From Halobacillus litoralis (lineage in GTDB: Bacteria > Bacillota > Bacilli > Bacillales > Halobacillaceae): a stretch of DNA of 64,000 nucleotides. Under the pieces are notes generated by a model. The model was given only the letters and a program-made list of their open reading frames with translations, made no database searches and had not been told where the DNA came from. Shown piece by piece: positions 46,303 to 55,288 of the stretch. The stretch spans positions 2,497,001-2,561,000 of the forward strand of contig NZ_CP026118.1 in the NCBI RefSeq assembly GCF_004101865.1, written 5' to 3'. How positions within the stretch are numbered: position 1 is the first letter of the stretch; each line of letters starts with the position of its first letter. Position numbers and translations under genes: made by a program.

Positions 46303-46756
46303 CGTATTCATCAACAACGATCGGGGAATTTATATAACTTTCTTCCTTAAATGTACCTAAGAATGTTCTTTGTTCTGCCGTTAATCCTGTGGTGTATTTC
46401 TTACCATCCAGAACGCCACTGATGGACAATAAATAAGGGGCACTGGAAATTGCAGCAATGATTTTGTTTTGATCATTCATTTTATGTATGAAGGAGGCAA
46501 GGGCATCGTGGTTGATCAGGTGTGCAAAATCATCGACTCCAGGAAGGACAATACTCTCCAATCTGTTTATATCTACCTCATTAATACTTGCTTCAGGTAT
46601 GCAAGGCAAACCTGACTCGCCCCTAACCACTTGATTGTCTAAACCAATATAAATAGCTTGTTTTCTTCCTTGCTTTAATACGGATAATAGAACCGATATT
46701 TCATACTCGCTAAATCTAGGGTAAAGTAATATTCCTGTAAAAGTGATTTTATCCAT
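46289..46756 (-). pseudogene. DJ-1/PfpI-like gene truncated at its 3' end by a repeat
   Basis: 155 codons, about 35 fewer than the intact paralogue at 45568. The frame is normal to INSPIVVDEY and then runs into repeat sequence giving ASDS and a stop, so the C-terminal strand and helix (the AEGNAYIEFANAV part of the paralogue) are missing. The nucleophile elbow reads AAISSAPYLLSIS: the catalytic Cys is replaced by Ser. The 5' part is intact, with a start codon preceded by AAAGGAATGG. It is likely inactive as an amidotransferase-type enzyme. The truncation seems recent because no other damage is seen. Confidence 0.75.
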
Positions 46757-46841
46757 TCCTTTCCATCTTTATTTCGAATTGCTTTCTTCACGGTCTAGGT
46801 AATTATTAAATTCCAGCCTGTAAGTATCTTGTGTTTCGTGA

Positions 46842-46971
46842 GCCCCATCCGGCTCCTCGCTTACTCCGCGTATCCTTGGCCCCACACGAGACGAGGACGG
46901 TCGGAGTTGCAAGTAGCCGAACTTCATCTTCCCCTTTGCTGTGGCAAAGAGCTTCACGACTGGTTTGGGGC
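46842..46971. repeat. GC-rich intergenic insert between two minus-strand genes
   Basis: Roughly 130 bases much richer in GC than the surroundings, bounded by GCCCCA (46842-46847) and TGGGGC (46966-46971). A 62-codon minus-strand frame spans it (with PSSSRVGPRIRGVSEEPDGA), but its composition is unlike a protein. A non-coding repeat or remnant is more likely. Confidence 0.35.
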
Positions 46972-46973
46972 GA

Positions 46974-47720
46974 TCAAGGCGCTTCCGATTTTGTTGTAGA
47001 TAACCACAATGCCAGGGCTATCATTATTCCCCCGGTAATACGATCTAAATTTTGTTTTACTCTCCCGCTTAACCCGATGTTTTTAAGTTTGCCTCCTATT
47101 GTTGCATATATAGTCGCACAAATGAATTCAATCAATATATAAACTGCACCTACCACGAGGATTTGCCCCCCGGCAGCCACTGTGTCTGAGGATATGAATT
47201 GGGGAAGGAAGACAGTGAACAATAACAAAGCTTTAGGGTTTGCGGCTGCCACCATGAACTCTTGCTTCGCATAATGCCAAGCATTTCTTGACTCCCCCTG
47301 TTTCTCACTGCCGCTCATTTGTTCATCTTCGTACTCTTTTTTACTGGATAAGATCGTTTTTATACCGAGCCAGCCTAAATAAAGGACACCTGCCCATTTA
47401 ATAATAGTAAAGATCAGGGTGGAAGTCTGAAGAATTGCATGAAGTCCTAAAGAGACGGCAATCACCATTAATGCAAAAGCAGTAAATCTCCCTGTGACCG
47501 CTATGATAGCTGTTGTTGCTCCTTTTCTTAAACCATTCCTAAGAGAAAGGATCTGATTTGCTCCGGGTACGGAAGCCATGAGAAATGCTGCAGGTATAAG
47601 AGAAGCCCACTGAATACCGGAGAGTAGATGGTTAAATTCAAAGGCTGTATTGTTCATACTAACTACAAATAATGTGAACAAAAGTATGAAAACCGGTATA
47701 TAAATGTATTTTCTTTTCAT
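46974..47720 (-). CDS. LysE/RhtB family amino-acid exporter
   Basis: 248 residues and about six transmembrane helices. FLMASVPGANQILSLRNGLRKGAT is the family hallmark (substrate gate region, P-G-P variant PGA), and AAANPKALLLFTVFLPQFI follows in the later helix. Predicted to export amino acids or derivatives using proton-motive force. Start preceded by AGGAGGGA. Unlike most relatives it begins with a hydrophobic extension of about 30 residues before the first canonical helix. No linked regulator. Confidence 0.85.
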   Translation of the reverse strand: MKRKYIYIPVFILLFTLFVVSMNNTAFEFNHLLSGIQWASLIPAAFLMASVPGANQILSLRNGLRKGATTAIIAVTGRFTAFALMVIAVSLGLHAILQTSTLIFTIIKWAGVLYLGWLGIKTILSSKKEYEDEQMSGSEKQGESRNAWHYAKQEFMVAAANPKALLLFTVFLPQFISSDTVAAGGQILVVGAVYILIEFICATIYATIGGKLKNIGLSGRVKQNLDRITGGIMIALALWLSTTKSEAP

Positions 47721-47918
47721 AAAATCCCTCCTGCTTTTTCTTTAAAGATAACACAGAGGACAGGTTATTGATGGTGCTTCTCCCATATTGAAAATCTTTC
47801 ACTCTCCTTTTCCGTTGAAATCCACCTTGTATTCATCTCACATCCATTTTTTTGAAGAGGAGGAATCAGGGGTATTTGTAAGGAATTATCGATATTTAAA
47901 AGAATTTGCAAAAATATA

Positions 47919-47946
47919 TTTACAACAGTCGAAAATTTGGTATTAT
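47919..47946 (+). promoter_or_regulatory. Sigma-A-type promoter for the 54-residue gene
   Basis: TTTACA, a 16-bp spacer and TATTAT; the ATG at 48001 is 55 bases from the -10. An alternative pairing TTACAA-17-TTATAT is shifted by one base. Confidence 0.5.
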
Positions 47947-48000
47947 ATATAAGGATTTACTGATTTTTAAAGAATATAAATGGGAAAGGAGATCAAGCTT

Positions 48001-48165
48001 ATGCTTACATCTCTGTATTTGATGTCTCTGACTGTTTTGCTTACGTTTCTAGTATTATATGCGATTGACAACATCGTCAGCCGTTTCAAAAAGATCAATA
48101 ACCATACCATTCAGCCAGAGCAAGTCCCTGCCGAAGTTGAATTCAGCCACCATACTTTTAAATAA
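48001..48165 (+). CDS. 54-residue single-pass membrane protein
   Basis: ATG 48001 is eight bases after AAAGGAG; an in-frame ATG 21 bases earlier includes the ribosome site and is unlikely. One transmembrane helix (LYLMSLTVLLTFLVLYAI, about 5-24), then a cytosolic tail with SRFKKINNHTIQPEQVPAEVEFSHH. Unknown function. Its own promoter and a weak T-rich stem-loop downstream (48180-48213) suggest a single-gene unit. Confidence 0.55.
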   Translation: MLTSLYLMSLTVLLTFLVLYAIDNIVSRFKKINNHTIQPEQVPAEVEFSHHTFK

Positions 48166-48578
48166 ATCGTAATTGCATCAGAGTGGTCCTGGTCTTCCAG
48201 GGCTGCTTTTTTTATGGCTCATCCAATGCTGCAGGAGAGAGTGGTCCATCACCACTTGCTTTGTCGGAGGATGGCCAGGGAGTTGTGCGCGTTTTTTCGT
48301 TATAGAAGAATACAAAATTCCAATGCTGTGACTAAGACATTATTCTTGTATGCCGGTTGCTTCAAACTTCCTGGAAACGAAAGAATCAAGCTTAAGTTGG
48401 CCAGCATGATTCTGGTGTGCAGTTTTGTTAAGATTCTATCAGAGTGTTGAGCGTTTTGTTAGGGTAGGGAATGTGGTAAAATAGATATGTTTACATACAA
48501 GAAGATTATCGCAGTAAAGCGATCCAAATAAAATTTTCAGTGAAAGTATTACATTTTTGAGGGAAAAGGGGATTTTTC
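48166..48578. other. 413-base gap
   Basis: Contains a weak terminator (GGTCCTGG / CCAGGGCTGC then TTTTTTT, ending about 48213) and, near the right end, TAAAAT (48477-48482) as a plausible -10 of the ATP-grasp gene. I see no credible gene between; a 78-codon plus-strand frame from 48214 is Arg/His/Cys-rich and has no ribosome site. Confidence 0.4.
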
Positions 48579-49766
48579 ATGGAAAACAAAGCGGTTGTTC
48601 TAGGGGCGAACTATTATATAGGACTCAGTACGATCAGGTGTTTAGGGATTCATGACGTCCATGTGGCAGCTGTCGATTATGCGTGGGAAGGCTCTTATGG
48701 GTTAGAGTCCAAGTATTGTTCGGAAGCCTTGATCGGGCCTCATTATAAAGAAGATCCAGAAGGTTTAGTCACCTTTCTGATCGATTATGCAAAGAAACAA
48801 GACAGCCCGCCCGTGCTTATTCCGACGGCAGACCCATATGTGGAATTCGTTGATGATCATTTGCCTGAATTACGGGAACATTTCCTTATTCCTCAAAAAG
48901 AGCAAGGACTATATACTAAAATAATGGACAAAGGTACTCTGCATACGCTCGCTTCAGAGCATGGAGTGGCTGTGCCGGAAACCGTAAATGTGGATGATGA
49001 AAATTTCATTCAAAAGGTTGAAAGTGAAATTCAATACCCTTGTTTGGTCAAACCGGTCGATTCCCCGGCATTTGTAGCTAAATTCAGAAGCAAGCTCTTC
49101 AAAGTTCATACTCAAGAAGAGTTATTGGAAAAAGTGAATCAAGCGAAAGAAGCGGATATAGAGGTCATCGTCCAAAGGATCATTCCTGGTTTTGATGATC
49201 ATATGTACACCTTTGATGCTTATTTAGATCAAGATTCAAAGGTTACCCACTGGGTCACATGCCAGAAACTCCGCCAATTCCCAGTCAATTATGGAGCTTC
49301 TGTGTACACTCAACAAAAATATGTGCCAGAGTTATTTGAACTTGGCGCTAAGTTCCTTGAAGGTATTCAATATAAAGGCTTTGCTGAAATCGAATTTAAA
49401 AAAGACGCCGAAACAGGACGCTACTATTTAATCGAAATCAATGTAAGAATTACAAACTTGAATCACTTGCTGCAAAAAACAGGGATCAACATTCCTTATA
49501 TCACTTACCGTGAACTTACAGGGAATCCGTTAGATCCTAAAGCAGTGAAAGAGGATATGAATCTTGTTTTTTGGTATGCATACGAAGATCTGTTAGCTGT
49601 TAGAGAGTATATCAAAACGGGACAACTCTCACCTCAAAAGGTCATCAAATCTTATTTCCGCCCGAAAGCCCATGCGATCTGGGATCCGAAAGACCCGAAA
49701 CCAGCTGTTGCATTCGGCAAGAAATTGGCAGGCTTAGTAGTAGGGAAAGTCACTGGACGAAGCTGA
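48579..49766 (+). CDS. ATP-grasp carboxylate-amine ligase, possible D-aspartate ligase
   Basis: 395 residues. The fold shows an N-terminal Rossmann-like domain (VVLGANYYIGLSTIRCLG), the central DKGTLHTLASEHGVAVPE start of the ATP-grasp, the nucleotide-binding lysine in PCLVKPVDSPAF, and metal ligands in YKGFAEIEFKKD and YYLIEINVRITN (E-x-N). ATP-grasp enzymes form amide bonds via an acyl phosphate. Followed by a Mur ligase and an aspartate racemase; D-aspartate ligases such as Aslfm of Enterococcus faecium have the same fold and add D-Asp to the peptidoglycan stem. That substrate is inferred from neighbours. Confidence 0.85.
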   Translation: MENKAVVLGANYYIGLSTIRCLGIHDVHVAAVDYAWEGSYGLESKYCSEALIGPHYKEDPEGLVTFLIDYAKKQDSPPVLIPTADPYVEFVDDHLPELREHFLIPQKEQGLYTKIMDKGTLHTLASEHGVAVPETVNVDDENFIQKVESEIQYPCLVKPVDSPAFVAKFRSKLFKVHTQEELLEKVNQAKEADIEVIVQRIIPGFDDHMYTFDAYLDQDSKVTHWVTCQKLRQFPVNYGASVYTQQKYVPELFELGAKFLEGIQYKGFAEIEFKKDAETGRYYLIEINVRITNLNHLLQKTGINIPYITYRELTGNPLDPKAVKEDMNLVFWYAYEDLLAVREYIKTGQLSPQKVIKSYFRPKAHAIWDPKDPKPAVAFGKKLAGLVVGKVTGRS

Positions 49767-49891
49767 CAGTTTGCAGAGATGAGGACTGGAATGTCTCCAT
49801 TAGACCGCAGAAAATGCTAACCAATAGACGAAATAGTATGATTGAAGAAGCTAAGGACGGAATAGGGTTAAATCAATTGCAGGGAAGGTAG

Positions 49892-51444
49892 ATGAGAATG
49901 GTCAAATTAACAGAATTACTAGCATCCATACATGTATTAGAAGCATGGAACGATAAGGGTCTAGATATCCACGGGCTTGCTTACAACTCACGAAATGTAA
50001 GGCAGGGGGATGTGTTCGTATGCATAAAAGGGTTTAAAACAGACGGACATGCTTATATTGCTGAAGCAGTGAAAAATGGAGCTGCAGCAATTGTAGTGGA
50101 GGACTACCAGGAAGGTTGGGAGGATCTTCCACAGTATCGCGTTGCAGACAGCCGTCAATCATTGGCAGCTATGAGTGATGCTTACTATAACCATCCGTCC
50201 CGATCCCTGAAAACGATCGGGATTACGGCTACTAATGGTAAAACAACTACATCTTTCATGACGGATGCCATTCTAGAAGAACATAACCTGAAAACAGGCT
50301 TGATCGGGACGGTTGTGGTCAAGTATGGCAATTATTCAGAGCCTACAAAGTTGACGACACCTGAATCGCTGGACCTGCATCATTATTTCGCCCGGATGAG
50401 GGACCAGGACGTCTCTCATGTCACAATGGAAGTTTCCTCTTCAGCTTTAGACTTGAGTCGTGTCGGAAGTGTGGACTTTGATATTGTGACCTTGAACAAT
50501 ATCAGTCGCGAACACATCGACCTTCACGGTTCATTTGAAGAGTATTTCAATAGCAAAGCAAGCCTGATCAGAAATGCCGGGGCTGATAAATGGGCGATTT
50601 TGAATTTGGATGATGCCTACTCCGCTTCCTTGATTGAAGAAACGAAAGCCAAGTTACTCACCTTTAGTGTGGAGACAGGAGACGGTGACCTCATTTGTAA
50701 AGACTTGGATCTTTCTACAGGACGGGCGAAATTCAAAGTGGAAATTCGCAAACCATTTGAGGTCGGGAACACCGCATATGAGCCTCAGGAATTTACCATT
50801 GAACTTTCAACGCCTGGCTACCATTCCGTTTATAATTCAATGGTTGCCATTGCTGCAGGCCTTTTGAATGAGGTGCCGATCCAGACTATTCAAAAAGGGT
50901 TGAAGGGATTCGGGGGGTCGAGCGCCGTTTCGAAATGGTCTTTGAAGATGACTTCAAAATCCTTGATGACCACTTTGCCAACTATGGAAATATCAATGTG
51001 ACATTGAGTACCCTTGAACAAATGGATTATGCTAACCTGAAGCTGGTTTATGCTATCCGCGGCAGTCGTGGAGTCACAGTGAACAGGGAGAACGCCAAGG
51101 CAATTGTCGAGTGGGCGCCTAAGCTTGGTCTTACAGAAGTGATTGCAACTGTCAGTCATTCCCATGTATCTGAAAAAGATGCCGTAAAAGAAGAAGAACT
51201 GCGGGTTTTCCAGGAAATGATGGGAGAGGCTGGCATTCGTGTCGATCTGTATAAGGAATTAGATGATGCGATCCATCATGCCTTATCTGAAGTGGAAAAA
51301 GAGGACGTCGTCTTGTTAGCAGGATGCCAGGGGATGGACCCCGGTGCCCAAATCGCGCTTGAACAGTTGAACAAAACGAGACCGGAAATGGATGAAGAAA
51401 AGCTTTTCAAGCCATTGAAAAACAGAGTGGCGGGAATACTATAA
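49892..51444 (+). pseudogene. Mur ligase (UDP-MurNAc-tripeptide synthetase family) interrupted by a frameshift in a G tract
   Basis: Two frames together make one enzyme of about 517 residues. The first (49892-50917, about 342 codons) has ATP-binding ITATNGKTTTSFMTDAIL, STPGYHSVYN and the MurE-like LTTPESLDLHHYF; it runs on out of frame after GLKGFGG to a stop at 51001. The second continues as VERRFEMVFEDDFKILDDHF through VIATVSHSHVSEKDAV and VLLAGCQGMDPG to 51444. The junction is the run GGGGGG at 50912-50917: one extra G, or two fewer, restores the frame. Family members read GVERRFE here. An ATG at 49898 is better spaced from GGAAGGT. Real inactivation, slippage or a base error are all possible. 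Confidence 0.85.
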
Positions 51445-51489
51445 TACATCTATAGAATAGGTTTCGGGTCTTTTGTAAGGAGGCAGAAC

Positions 51490-52200
51490 ATGAATGACAA
51501 AATAATCGGCATACTTGGAGGTATGGGACCTGAAGCTACAGCCGAGTGTTACTTGAAAATCATCCGGGCGACAAAAGCGAATAAAGACCAGGAGCATTAC
51601 CGCGTCATTATTGACAGTAATGCTAAAATCCCTGACCGCACAGAAGCCATTTCAGGTAGAGGGGAAAATCCAGTGCCCCAAATGGTGGATGCAGCTAAAA
51701 ATCTCGAGAAACTGGACGTGGATGTAGCATGCATCCCATGTATGACAGCTCATTTCTTTATAGATGAAGTCCAAAAAGCAATTTCTTTCCCACTGTTGAA
51801 TGCTTTTCTGGAACTGAAAAAATTCATATCGGATTATTATCCAGGCGCTACTAAGATTGGAGTTCTAGCCACGACAGGAACGCTTGAAACCGGTTTGTTC
51901 CAAAAGTATTTTGACCACTTAGAAGTCATCCATCCCACACCAATCACTCAAAATGAAAAAGTGATGAGAGCGATTTACGGGGAAGATGGGATTAAGAGTG
52001 GGAACACGGAAGGTGCACCACTCGAATTGTTGAAAGGAGCCTCTCAGGAGCTGCTAGACAATGGGGCTGAAGTGATTATTTCAGGGTGTACAGAAATCGG
52101 CTTAGTATTGAAGTCATCCCACCTTCCTGTACCATTGATCGATCCTATGGAAGTTGTGGCAAACGTCGTTGTGAAAGAATCTGTTTATCAGCAGTCATGA
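51490..52200 (+). CDS. Aspartate/glutamate racemase family protein
   Basis: 236 residues. The two catalytic cysteines are present in VACIPCMTAHFF (first) and VIISGCTEIGLVL (second), with LGGMGPEATAECYLKI at the N-terminus and MEVVANVVVKE near the end. In this position after an ATP-grasp ligase and a Mur ligase it probably makes D-aspartate from L-aspartate for an interpeptide bridge. AAGGAGG precedes the ATG. It is 45 bases after the Mur ligase, so likely cotranscribed. Confidence 0.88.
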   Translation: MNDKIIGILGGMGPEATAECYLKIIRATKANKDQEHYRVIIDSNAKIPDRTEAISGRGENPVPQMVDAAKNLEKLDVDVACIPCMTAHFFIDEVQKAISFPLLNAFLELKKFISDYYPGATKIGVLATTGTLETGLFQKYFDHLEVIHPTPITQNEKVMRAIYGEDGIKSGNTEGAPLELLKGASQELLDNGAEVIISGCTEIGLVLKSSHLPVPLIDPMEVVANVVVKESVYQQS

Positions 52201-52261
52201 AAAGTGATGGAGCATCCTATATTTTAGAGAAGGATATTCTCTTTGAAGGGGTGCTCACCGA

Positions 52262-52543
52262 ATGACAGAAAATGAATTTGAGCAATTTTTGTCAGAATCA
52301 TTCCGAGAAGGCGTATATTTCAGGGAGCTCAGGTTATCTGAAAAAGAAGTGCTTAGTTTGAAGGAGCATTACCCGCAGGCTTCTATACAAAAAACAAGTG
52401 AAGTAAATGATGCATTCAGTAAGTCCTGGTATGAAATCAATCTGATGCCGATCGGGAAAAAATCTGAAACGCTTGAATCAATCCGTAATGAAAATACACG
52501 TTTAAAACGCGAACTGGAATCATTAAGGAAATTAAAGAAGTGA
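52262..52543 (+). CDS. 93-residue hypothetical protein
   Basis: The ATG has GGGGTG about ten bases upstream. Predicted soluble, with an N-terminal helical part and a C-terminal coiled coil (ETLESIRNENTRLKRELESLRKLKK). Not recognised as a family. It may be part of the preceding transcript (61 bases from the racemase stop). The frame looks real by codon use. Confidence 0.5.
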   Translation: MTENEFEQFLSESFREGVYFRELRLSEKEVLSLKEHYPQASIQKTSEVNDAFSKSWYEINLMPIGKKSETLESIRNENTRLKRELESLRKLKK

Positions 52544-52844
52544 AAAAGTACAGGAAAAACACGAGACAATTCTATGAGAGTTGTCTTATTTTTTATGTTA
52601 AAAATAGGTCATAAATCATGGGTATAAAATCCCTGTAGTGTTAGTTGCCATTACGCTTTGTCGAATGGTGTTGTGGCAATGTCACTGATGTGTAAAGGTT
52701 TGAAACACAAATGTAATAATAATTTGTCTTTATTTAGCGAATATCTTTGATATAATGAATAGGGTAAATGAAGCATACGACTTAGACTACATATAGTGAC
52801 AACATAGATTAACAAAATGAGTGTTTAGTAGGAAGTGATATAAA
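52544..52844. other. Intergenic stretch ahead of the ftsX region
   Basis: Holds a possible promoter: TATAAT at 52751-52756 with TTGTCT 21 bases upstream (too long) or CTTTAT at the correct 17. A hairpin near 52563-52592 (AGACAATTCT / AGTTGTCTTATTTTTT) may terminate the 93-residue gene. No gene seen. Confidence 0.45.
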
Positions 52845-52964
52845 TTGTTTGATAGGCATCACCGCAACTTATCATCTTTTGGTATTATGGCTGCCGTCCG
52901 AAGAAATATGAAGAAAAAAGATTTGGTACGAGATGTATGGGGTGACCAGTCGTATGAAGCTTAA
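52845..52964 (+). pseudogene. Possible vestige of ftsE (3' end) just before ftsX
   Basis: A 39-codon frame beginning at TTG after AGGAAG and ending LVRDVWGDQSYEA. FtsE of Bacilli typically ends in a VRDE..RGEYGY-type tail, and its stop codon overlaps the ftsX ATG; here the stop also overlaps the ftsX start by 11 bases, and a segment reading MAAVRRNMKKKD could echo the FtsE block MATHNKEIVNTMKKR with residues missing. The ATPase domain (Walker A and B) is absent. I infer an internal deletion of ftsE, but similarity is short and could be chance. Confidence 0.45.
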
Positions 52965-53847
52965 AACATTTGGTCGCCACGGAAAAGAAGGCCTTAAAAA
53001 CATGACCAGAAACCGTTGGATGACATTTGCGTCTATATCCGCTGTAACGGTCACGTTGTTATTGGTTGGTGTTTTTGCAACTTTGCTTCTGAATTTAAAT
53101 GACATCGGTACTCAAATAGAAGAAGATGTCGAAGTGCGTGTCTTCATTGATATCACAGCAGAAGATACATCACGGGCACAATTGAAAGAAGAAATAGAGA
53201 AACTATCAGAAGTCGGTAGTGTGGAGTTTCAATCGAAAGAAGAAGGATTGGATCAGCTCATCAACAGCTTAGGCGAAGAGGGCAAAGCATTTGAATCCTT
53301 AAAAGATGAAAACCCACTGAATGATGTTTTCATTGTTAAAACAGAACAGCCGGAAGATACCATCCCTGTCGCTAAGAAGATTGAAGACTTTGAAAGTGTA
53401 GAAAAAGTCGAATATGCAGAACAAACGGTTGAACGTTTATTCAATGTCATGGATGTAGCCAGGAATGTCGGATTAGCCATTATTGCCGGCCTTTTATTCA
53501 CGGCTATGTTCCTTATAGCCAACACAATCAGAATTACAATCGTAGCTCGTAAGAAAGAAATTGAAGTGATGAAGATGGTAGGGGCGACCAACTGGTTTAT
53601 CCGTTGGCCATTCCTCGTGGAAGGAGTTTTAATTGGAATTTTGGGTTCACTTGTTCCGATTGCATTGGTCATCTTTGGATATGACTACCTCCACACGGAA
53701 ATTACAACACGCTACCCAACATTATTCATTGATATTTTGCCAGTTTATCCATTCGTATTCAAAGTTTCGGCACTCTTGATACTGATGGGGGTTACAATCG
53801 GACTTTGGGGAAGCTTCACATCAATTCGCAAGTATCTGAAAGTATAA
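52954..53847 (+). CDS. ftsX: Cell division/ hydrolase-activating permease FtsX
   Basis: 297 residues from ATG 52954. N-terminal cytoplasmic segment with KNMTRNRWMTFASISAVTVTL, first transmembrane helix at about 22-45, a large extracellular loop (about 50-170: DIGTQIEEDVEVRVFIDITA), then three helices including ARKKEIEVMKMVGATNWFIRWPFLVEG. In Bacilli FtsEX activates a peptidoglycan hydrolase (CwlO). Its usual partner gene ftsE is not immediately upstream as an intact gene. An M23-type hydrolase gene with coiled coil follows by 53 bases, the expected functional partner. Confidence 0.93.
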   Translation: MKLKTFGRHGKEGLKNMTRNRWMTFASISAVTVTLLLVGVFATLLLNLNDIGTQIEEDVEVRVFIDITAEDTSRAQLKEEIEKLSEVGSVEFQSKEEGLDQLINSLGEEGKAFESLKDENPLNDVFIVKTEQPEDTIPVAKKIEDFESVEKVEYAEQTVERLFNVMDVARNVGLAIIAGLLFTAMFLIANTIRITIVARKKEIEVMKMVGATNWFIRWPFLVEGVLIGILGSLVPIALVIFGYDYLHTEITTRYPTLFIDILPVYPFVFKVSALLILMGVTIGLWGSFTSIRKYLKV

Positions 53848-53900
53848 ATCTATGAAACTATTACTTTTACACAGGTAAGGATTCGGGGGAGGAAAAGAGT

Positions 53901-55247
53901 TTGAACTTGAAAGTGTTAATTGCCGTTCTGACCATTAGCCTTGTTTTAACGGGGTTGCCAACCAGCTTCAATCCGGTATCAGCTGAATCAAATGAAGAAA
54001 AATTAGAAGAAAATAAACAGAAACAATCTGAAATAGAGCAGGAAAAGCAGAAAAAACAAAAAGAAATTGAAGAGCTTAGAGAAAGTCAAGAGAAGGTAAA
54101 TGCTGAAATCGAACGCTTGGACAAGCAAGTAATGGAAGCGATGAACAAAATTGAAACAAAAGAAAATGAAATTGCTCAAACAAAAGAAAACATCGAGCAG
54201 CTGAAAAGTGAAATCGCAGAGCTTGAAAAAAGGATTGCTGAGCGGGATGAGCTTTTAAAGGATCGTGTGAAATCAATGTACCAAAATGGAGGGGCCGTTG
54301 ATTATCTCGACGTCCTTATGGGCGCTGAGAGTTTTGGTAACTTCTTAGAACGAGTCATGAGCCTCAATACAATTGCTGAGAAAGATAAAGAGATCCTTGA
54401 ACAGCATAAAGCTGATAAAGAGGCTGTTGAAAGCAAGAAAGCAGAAGTTGAGGAAGAACTCGCTTCTCTGGAGGAAAAATTGAACGAACTAGAGTCATTG
54501 AAGCAGAAATTAGACAGTAAAAAACAAAAGAAAAGTAGTTTGATGAGCAGTCTGGCAAAGAAAGAGGAGAATGCTCATAATCATGTAATGGAAATTGAAG
54601 AGGAGCAGGAAACTTTAGCTGCTCAAGAAGCTGCAATCCAGAAAGAAATTGAACGTCAGCGTAAAGCTGAAGAAGAAGCAAGGAAGAAAGCTGCAGCTGA
54701 AAAAGCAGCTAGAGAAAAGGCTGCTGCAGAGAAAGCTTCTGCAAGCAAGTCCTCAAGCTCTTCCAGTTCTAATTCAAGCAGCAGTGCTAGTGCAAGTACT
54801 TCTTCTAGTCAGTCATCATCAAACAGTGGCGCATTGTTCAGCTGGCCTGCTAACGCTTCGACGTCCTCTGAGTATAATCCTAACCGGATTCACCCGATCA
54901 CTGGGAAACGCAGTTTACATTCCGGTATCGACTTATCTGGAGGCGGAACAATTCCGATTCGGGCCGCAGCAGATGGCACAGTCATCCGTGCTAACTATTC
55001 TTCCAGTTATGGTAACGTAGTTTTCATTACTCACCAGATTAATGGACAGACATTCACGACGGTGTATGCTCATATGAGAAGTACCCCAGCAGTTTCCGCA
55101 GGACAATCCATTTCTGAAGGAGACTTCCTTGGAAACATGGGTAGTACCGGCGCTTCAACTGGTCAGCACTTACATTTTGAAATTCATGAAGGTTCTTGGA
55201 ATGGCAGTCGTTCAAACTCTGTGAACCCACGTAAATATTTGCCTTGA
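53901..55247 (+). CDS. Secreted M23 metallopeptidase with coiled-coil (EnvC/PcsB-like murein hydrolase)
   Basis: 448 residues. Signal peptide at the TTG start (NLKVLIAVLTISLVLTGLPTS, cleavage near SAES), then a very long Glu/Lys-rich coiled coil (about 30-280), a serine-rich linker of about 35 residues, and a C-terminal LytM/M23 domain with HSGIDLSGG (His/Asp) and GQHLHFEIHEG (H-x-H). The coiled coil is the region through which FtsX controls PcsB/CwlO-type hydrolases. GGGGGAGG is the ribosome site. Adjacent to ftsX, so probable FtsX-controlled cell-wall hydrolase. Confidence 0.92.
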   Translation: MNLKVLIAVLTISLVLTGLPTSFNPVSAESNEEKLEENKQKQSEIEQEKQKKQKEIEELRESQEKVNAEIERLDKQVMEAMNKIETKENEIAQTKENIEQLKSEIAELEKRIAERDELLKDRVKSMYQNGGAVDYLDVLMGAESFGNFLERVMSLNTIAEKDKEILEQHKADKEAVESKKAEVEEELASLEEKLNELESLKQKLDSKKQKKSSLMSSLAKKEENAHNHVMEIEEEQETLAAQEAAIQKEIERQRKAEEEARKKAAAEKAAREKAAAEKASASKSSSSSSSNSSSSASASTSSSQSSSNSGALFSWPANASTSSEYNPNRIHPITGKRSLHSGIDLSGGGTIPIRAAADGTVIRANYSSSYGNVVFITHQINGQTFTTVYAHMRSTPAVSAGQSISEGDFLGNMGSTGASTGQHLHFEIHEGSWNGSRSNSVNPRKYLP

Positions 55248-55251
55248 TTTT

Positions 55252-55288
55252 AAAAGGATTGCACATTTTGAATGTGGAATCCTTTTTT
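55252..55288 (+). terminator. Terminator after the M23 hydrolase
   Basis: AAAAGGATT...CACAT pairs with ATGTG..AATCCTTTT, closed by a TTTTTT run ending at 55288. Confidence 0.88.
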
